NCBI RefSeq assembly: GCF_030272615.1
Contig: NC_081415.1
Coordinates: 230,972,803 to 231,036,802 of the forward strand
Length of the DNA stretch: 64,000 nucleotides
DNA from: Cryptomeria japonica
Lineage: Eukaryota; Streptophyta; Pinopsida; Cupressales; Cupressaceae
Reading direction: 5' to 3'
A model generated the notes under the pieces. The model searched no databases. It was given only the letters and a program-made list of their open reading frames with translations, and had not been told where the DNA came from. The translations under genes and the position numbers were made by a program. This document shows, in pieces, positions 57,993 to 64,000 of the stretch (position 1 is the stretch's first letter; every line of letters begins with the position of its first letter).

Positions 57993-60788
57993 TCACTTCA
58001 GTGATTCAGTCCAACTGTCTGAGGCTTCTATACCCCAAATGGACTCCAGATCCAGAAATTGACTAGTACTAACATGTTCATCTTCATTTTGAGTTGGGTA
58101 TTCAAAAATGTCTTCGTCTTCATGCTGACTCTGAGTCTGCGATCCATCATATTCATTTGTCTTAGCACTAGCACTAGCAGTAGCACCACCAGCTTTTAAA
58201 GTGTTGCACACCCCTCGTCTATCACGCATGGAATTCCAGATTGCTAGTGCCCTATCATATGGAAAATCTCTAACATTATACTAGGTTACAAACAACCTCA
58301 AGCAAGTTTCCAAATTCTTGTCTAATTTGTTTCTGATCTTTGATTTCAAAAGCCCTAATGCACTGAAAACTCTCTCATCTTCCACCGACCCCAATATCAT
58401 TGTTTGACATAAATCAACAAGTTTCAAATATTCTGGTATTGCAATACACAATGCTTCACTTTGATCTATCCTTTTCCAAAGCCTTGTGATTGATCCAGGT
58501 TCAAATGGATTCTCCAAGTTAACCAACTGTTGTTTCATAACCAATGCAAACTGTTTACATTATTTTCTAAGATGATCTGAATTTAAAATTCCATCTATTG
58601 GCTATCCATTGCAATATGCATCTTTTGAAAATGTCAATATCAATTCGTCTAGTTTTTTATGATACATCTTTACGTCATTTGGATTATCTCCAATTGAATG
58701 CCAAAATTGAGGATACACACAACCCATGGCTTCAAGTATTTCTTCTCGAGGGAATCTTTCTCGAATATCAGTTGAAAGTTCATATGCAATAGACTTCAAA
58801 TTATCACTAATAGATTTAACAATCCTGTCAAAATCTTCCTTTTTAACTGGTAGTGCTCTACCGCGCTTGCCCATCTTAGATTGGTGCATTGGTATCTGAA
58901 ATCCTTTTACAAAGACACATAACTCATTTTTTGTATTGAAATGTAAAAAATTTTCAGCATGATTCAAATCTGTAATTATCTGCCACCTAAAAAAATTTGG
59001 GCTTTGCCCTGTTAGATCTGAATATAGACCATCCAGGCTCAAGCATGTCATTTTACATAGAGTGCTATACTCATTGACATACATAGTTCTATCTTGGGCT
59101 TTCTTAAAAAGTTTGTTCATTGAATCCAGCATGGGGAGAAGACTAGCTAAAGTTAACAGAGTCTCTATATCACTTAACTTATGTAGGAGATCAGGAGCTT
59201 TGTCTACTGTGAGGCGTTGCTCATACATTAGTCCGATCAACGATTGATATTCTATTAGAACTCGTTTGGCTGGTCCATGCAAGGAGATCCATCTAGTCTC
59301 AACATCCCTGAGAAGCTTGTTTCCTCCTGTTACTCCCTCAGCAAAAATCTGAAATTCTGCAAAATGTTTAGGACTTCGGCAAAAGTATGAGTGGAGCTCG
59401 TGGACCAGATCTTCAACTTTTGACACTATAGGGAAATTGCTTACAATTCTATATGCTAAATTTATTCGATGGGCCATATAGTGAATGCCAACCATGTATG
59501 ATGCAATACTAGTTTGTAATCTTGCACAAAGGCCGGTCCTTTGACCTTGCATTACTGCAGCTCCATCAGCTCCAACACACACCAACTTCTTGGCAATTGT
59601 CAAGTCATCCATACCAGCAATTTCATTCAAAGCTTTCTTAACTTCCACATATAAATTTTCTATTGTTGAATCGCCCCTCATTTTATGAACACAGAGTAGA
59701 TGAGCTCGGTGGACGTGTTCTTTTACGGTATACACATGCATACAAACCCAAGCAGTGTTATCTATCGCAGTAACTTCATCTATGGATAATGAAATGAAAT
59801 TTGACTCTTTTACACTCTCTTGTAAATTTTCCTTTTCCACCTCAGCAAGACAGTTTGCCATTTCCCATCCAGCGTTTATTGACCAATGTGACATAGGATA
59901 GTGAGGAACATTCAAAAAAGATAATAAATTAGTAAATTCTGGGAAATCTTTCATAGGACGCCCTCTCAACATAATATGAAAAACAACACTCATCTGAACA
60001 GTCTTTGCTAGGTTTGCATCTTTTGCTGCATGTTCAAGCCCAACCTTGATTGTATTTCCAAATCCACTATTACGAATCAGTGTTATTTTGTGGTTATGCT
60101 CTTCATATTCTGCGACATACTTATCATGAAGGCATTCTTCCTTTGATTTCCATCTTACTACTCGTGTTTCCTTTTCGCCTATGATCTATTTTTCATAAAC
60201 CTTACCAGTATGCTTTTCTATGGTGTCAAGCTTTAGCTGCATCTTCTTCTCTCTTTTAGTTTTCCAGCTACAAATCTTACACTTGCATTCTGTTGGTTGT
60301 TCATCATTGTTTGAGACCAGTTCAATGAATGGGTACTTTGCTACCCAATAAATCTTAAAACTCCTTGTCATCTCCCACTCTTGCCCCAGTTTTACTTTCC
60401 TTTTTCTTTTCTTCCTACCAACATCATCTTCAGTACTAGCATTTGCATTCGCCAATGGTATCTCATTGTGTGTATCCCTTAGAACATCTTCTGCCGTGTC
60501 GGTATTGTCATCCTCATTTGATGCATTTAACTCAATGACAATCCCACCTTGTGGTACTAGTGGTGGTGAGCTACTGTGAATGGATTCTGCAACTGTAGAG
60601 GTTGATGGACCAGAAACTTTGCCAATTCCAAAAAAAGACTTTATGGTACTATCTTTAAGTTTAAGTTTTGGGCGTTTTGATGGCCTCCCAATCCCTTCAG
60701 TTTCACTGCCCTGAGGAGTCTTACCCTTGTTTGACATCCCAATACCTACACCACCATGAGGAGTCTCACCCATGTCTGACTGTGACAT
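57993..60788 (-). pseudogene. hAT-superfamily transposase-like protein with four stops
   Basis: One frame runs from the ATG at 60788 to the stop at 57993 (931 residues) with no frame change, but four internal stops: TAG near 60188, TAG near 58604, TAA near 58563 and TAG near 58281. The N-terminus has a basic NLS-like stretch (KKRKRKVK, about residue 130) and a zinc finger of C-X-C-X2-C type with IEKHTGK. The transposase core shows LSIDEVTAIDNTAW (Asp about 337), VGADGAAVMQG (Asp about 408) and RDVETRWISLHGP. The hAT dimer segment is SVEDERVFSALGLLKSKIRNKL (about residues 801-822; key residues EDERVFS). The tail is acidic and Gln/Ser-rich. It resembles ZNF862-like hAT proteins. No terminal inverted repeats were found by eye. 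It could be a former transposon or a decayed domesticated gene. Confidence 0.8.
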
Positions 60789-61090
60789 CTTGAGTCTTGA
60801 CCTCTCACTATGAATTAAAAGTTAAAACTAATACTATCAAGTATGAAGAAATGATTACTCACCTTTATGCCTTCTCAATTCTTTGAATCAGGAATCAGGA
60901 ATGAATGCCTGGGCTTGTGTTGCAGGATTGTAACTCTGGCCCTCCGCCCTACAATGAACTTCGACTTTCCAACTCAATTTGTGGAATGAGAATCGAGACT
61001 CGAGACTCCAAGAGCTCCCAATTTACTAATCAGACATGAACAAATTGTAAGAAAGAGTGTAAGAAATAGTGTATTTATAGAAATCCATGA
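60789..61090 (-). promoter_or_regulatory. Upstream region of the hAT-like gene, possible 5'UTR intron
   Basis: On the minus strand AAAGGTGAGTAATC (about 60865-60853) looks like a good splice donor, and an acceptor such as ACTCAAG lies just before the start codon. This would be a short leader intron of about 70 bases. The rest has no ORF. Confidence 0.3.
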
Positions 61091-61607
61091 TTGCATTTTT
61101 GGCGAATTACGCGAGGCCCAGGCGTCGCAATTGCCAATAAACATTTAATTTAATTGCATTTTTGGTGAATTGTGCGGGCGTGCAATGAACATTTAATTTA
61201 AGCGGGGTGAAATGCGTCCTCGAATGCTTATAATGTTTTATTTGATATTGGCGAATTTGGCCAACGCATGCAATGAACATGTAATTTACCATTGGCGAAT
61301 TAGGTCCTGGGTACGTGGTCATTTTACTATTGCTGGTGAATAATGAAGGTGATCTAATACCCGTGTTTGAGTGATTCCAGGCGAATATTACGGGCATGCA
61401 CGTCAACGGTGTGTGGTCAATGGTGAAGCCAGATTCTACAGTGCACCGTTAACCCCAAAATTCTGGGCGATTTGACCATAATTTTGCCCCCGACTATTCG
61501 CACGGAATTCACCAATTGGTGAAGATTCACCACTAAAAAACTCTCTGCTAATGTGTTCTTGTTGTTCTTATCGTAGACTTGCGACTTCCAAGAGTAAGTC
61601 AAACCCT
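61091..61607. other. GGCGAATT-rich right edge
   Basis: GGCGAATTACGCG, GTGAATTGTGCG, GGCGAATTTGGCC, GGCGAATTAGG and GGCGAATATTACG recur here, similar to 49260-49495. No ORF above 100 codons is credible. It leads into a polypurine tract. Confidence 0.4.
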
Positions 61608-61619
61608 AAGGGGGGAGGA
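61608..61619 (+). promoter_or_regulatory. Probable polypurine tract
   Basis: The run AAGGGGGGAGGA directly precedes TGTAATGCC, the usual arrangement before a 3' LTR of a gypsy-like element. Confidence 0.55.
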
Positions 61620-63250
61620 TGTAATGCCGCTCCCTCGGTCAGACTCTGTTTAACTTAGCTTGACTCCGGTTGAATCCTTCTGTGGTTTTATGACTGGATG
61701 ATACTCTCTAATGTAATGATTTTTATCATGATTCTAGGATATGATGTTGGTTAAGCATTTTATCTCTATGGATGTTTAGATGCTAGATAATATGATTAAG
61801 TACTGACTTTAGACTGACATATCGACTTTATGTATATATCTTGTGTTTGTTTTCTTGTATGGGTTCGAGACTGCATGGGGTGCAAGGGGATGATCTTCTG
61901 TTACCCACTTCGGAGGGACACAGAATGTCACAACTCTCCTCCACCGATGTGCATGTATATGTTGAAGTAATGTATGTGTGCTTACTCAGTGATGCAGCTG
62001 TAGGTACCGAGCATTGACTCCACTTGAATCTTTAGGTCTGAGCGTGCTCTCCAACCCAATGGTAAAGTGGAAACTGGAGATATCAGTTAGACCCTAGTTA
62101 TAACCATGGTTCTTATAGAATGAGTTTCCTGTCAGGTATTTGTGTGGTCGTAGTTAGTTTGGTATTGTTGGTCATGTCCTTGTGTTCTCATGTTATGTTA
62201 GTTGCAGTTTGTCATCTTAGAGTTGGTTAATGTTTGATTAAATATTATTGCAAGAAGATTAATTTTATACTCAAATAGTACTTGAGTTTTCTTAATTAAT
62301 TATTTAATTAATGAAATGCAAATTATGCTAGATTAAAATTAAATTAATTAAATTAAAACATTTAATTTGGTATTTTATTGTGGTCAAAGGAATTTAATTT
62401 TTGAAAAGTAATTATTTGGTATATTTGGCACTCATTAAATAATCTATTTTACCCTTTTTGTAAAACAAAAGTATATATATATAATAATATAAGTTTAATA
62501 TTTAATTGTTTTCATTTTTATATTGTGTGTGGGGAGTTGTGAATAATTAATATCTTGGTTTATGGAAAAAAAAAAAAACTCTCGCATGCATTGGAAGTTA
62601 CTTCTGAGAAATTATTTGATACAACTTTTTGAAGGGAAATGGACACAAGCTCTTCCAATGAAGAAAATTGGGGAAAGCTCTATGCATGAATTTTTTTGGT
62701 TCTTGGGGAAAACAAGGGGTTTGATTGAATTTTTGCTAAGAAATCAGAGATGGGGGTTTGAATGATTTTATCATAGCTTCTGGAATTTTGTGTCAAGCTC
62801 TCTGGATTCGGTAGCCAAGGAACATCTGGTAAATTGTTGCTTCTACTTCTACACACTTCTTCCCTGCTTCTACACACTTCTTCCTGGGCAACGTTTTTGA
62901 GGTAGGGATTTCAGATCCACACCTTGCATGTAAAAATATTTTCTTGTTTCAATAAAGGAAATTGTTTGTGATTGATTTGAAAATAGATAGCTTTTTGTGA
63001 ATGGGGGAAAATTTGAGTTATTGAAATCTAATTATGAAACATCGATAAATCATTGTAAATTGAGACCTCTGAATGTGGGCTTTTTGGTTGTGGGAGTTTA
63101 TCTGAGAACTAGATTAAATTTATCTTATATTGTGAGATCTGGAAATAACTTGGGGGTTTGAATATAAGATTATTATCAATTGTGTATTTTCAATTCTTAT
63201 TGTTTAATAAAATTTAATATTCCTTCTTGTAGAATTTCTCTTGAAATCCC
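61620..63250 (+). repeat. Probable LTR starting TGTAATGCC, right edge unknown
   Basis: The LTR start is inferred from the purine tract. I found no second copy in the window, so neither the right edge nor the element's 5' end can be set. It contains no gene. A 21-base tandem repeat (CTTCTACACACTTCTTCC) is at 62846-62886 and a poly(A) run is at 62565-62577. Confidence 0.4.
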
Positions 63251-63317
63251 TGTATGTTATGTTTTCATTTGTTTATGTGTGTGTGTGTGTGTAGGTATAT
63301 ATCTAGATATGTAGATT

Positions 63318-64000
63318 TTTTTTTTTAAAGGTAAGTGTTATTAGCTGTGGGGATAGCACCCTATATTAATAAAAGAAAATATAAATACATAGTTATGCTA
63401 TCACATATCCAATACAAAAATCTCTTCAACTAAGGAGAGAGCATAGCTACAATTAGAACCCAACTACAAAAAACCTTGGCAAATACACCCTAACCTGCCC
63501 CAACACTAGTATCCTATTCCCTAATTTTGTCTAATAAAGTGAAGTATATCCACCACTGCATCCCTTATGCTAAGGAGATTGTCAATTGACCCCTTCAAAA
63601 GCCACCAATCATCCGAATCAAGGAGCCTCTTGAAATTGTTGAGGTTGCCACTTAACACACCTGCCTTGAAAGTGCACCAAGCCTCTCTCGTGAATAGGAT
63701 CTTTCTTCTCTGCGAGCCACCTCTCCATCAACCTCCTCTTCCTCTCCATTTTTTGAGTCTGTCACCTCTTCCATGTCCTCTTCCATCTCCTCTCCCTCAT
63801 ATGCTTCATCCTCTTTCTCTCCTTCCACATCCATTTCCTCGTCTTCATCACCATCGAACTCCTCCTACCCATTTCCTGACAATTCCTCTGTATCAGATGC
63901 GGAAGAAATGTTATCGAGGGGCTCAAAATACAACTTCAGGATGTTCTCCTTGACCCCTTCTCATAGTTCAAAAATTGCATCCGCCGTAGCATGGATGTTC
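63318..64000 (-). mobile_element. LINE 3' end entering from the right
   Basis: A T run at 63318-63327 is read as the poly(A) tail of a minus-strand element. On that strand it is preceded by TATAGGGTGCTATCCCCAC and AGCTAATAACACTTACC, the kind of ending seen in plant LINEs. Further in, the minus strand encodes an acidic protein end (63652-63990; EEFDGDEDEEMDVEGEKEDE), with two TAG/TGA stops in its extension. Whether this belongs to the LINE or to a captured gene is unclear. The element continues outside the window. Confidence 0.5.

Noticed and set aside
1-64000. CRISPR arrays, operons, tRNA or rRNA genes, endogenous pararetrovirus
   Set aside because: The tandem repeats lack CRISPR spacing. 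The primer-site matches to tRNA-Met are 12 bases and lie next to LTRs, so they are not tRNA genes. No viral movement or coat protein motif accompanies any reverse transcriptase.

Overview
The window looks like nuclear DNA from a seed plant with a large, retrotransposon-rich genome. It is AT-rich and almost all of it is decayed LTR retrotransposon. The one convincing host gene has plant-type GT-AG introns. A gymnosperm, probably a conifer, is my best guess from the age and density of the elements, but the sequence alone does not prove it. I saw no rRNA, tRNA gene, CRISPR array or bacterial feature.

Layout. 1-4281: the 3' part of a Ty3/gypsy-like element (A) with a retropepsin-like ORF and a 3' LTR. 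It sits inside an LTR of family C (to 5652), which itself interrupts the integrase of a Ty1/copia element B (5653-9785). 9846-16587: a complete minus-strand copia element F with matching LTRs, primer binding site and target-site duplication (TSD) GAGAC. 17671-19160: a solo LTR of family C with TSD GTTAT. 20020-35971: a minus-strand LTR element E that has a zinc-knuckle gag and a second large ORF but no recognisable polymerase. Its 3' LTR was split by a complete plus-strand copia element D (20035-29172, TSD AAGAA), and D was in turn hit by element G, now a solo LTR (25222-26912, TSD GTGGT). 36340-38818: a 5'-truncated LINE with a 16-bp TSD. 38819-46000: old degraded DNA, including a second copy (H) of the retropepsin-like ORF, an LTR fragment and a short LINE tail.

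46743-48167 (minus) is a four-exon GRF-interacting factor (GIF/ANGUSTIFOLIA3-type) transcriptional co-activator gene. It reads without a disruption, and short tandem duplications lie in its upstream DNA.

49260-61620 is the most puzzling part. Arrays of short CpG-rich dyad motifs (49740-50420 and 55951-57530) flank a broken unrecognised ORF of about 1,170 codons (52344-55843, minus). Next comes a hAT-superfamily transposase-like gene kept in one frame but with four stop codons (57993-60788, minus). GGCGAATT-type motifs occur near both outer edges. A polypurine tract and probable LTR start follow at 61608-61620, and a minus-strand LINE tail enters from the right edge.

The main candidates for undescribed biology are: the polymerase-less LTR element E with its second ORF, and its possible distant relative at 52-56 kb; the A/H family, whose retropepsin loop reads DPS or DPT instead of D(T/S)G and which has no polymerase next to it; and the dyad-motif arrays around the 52-56 kb ORF.
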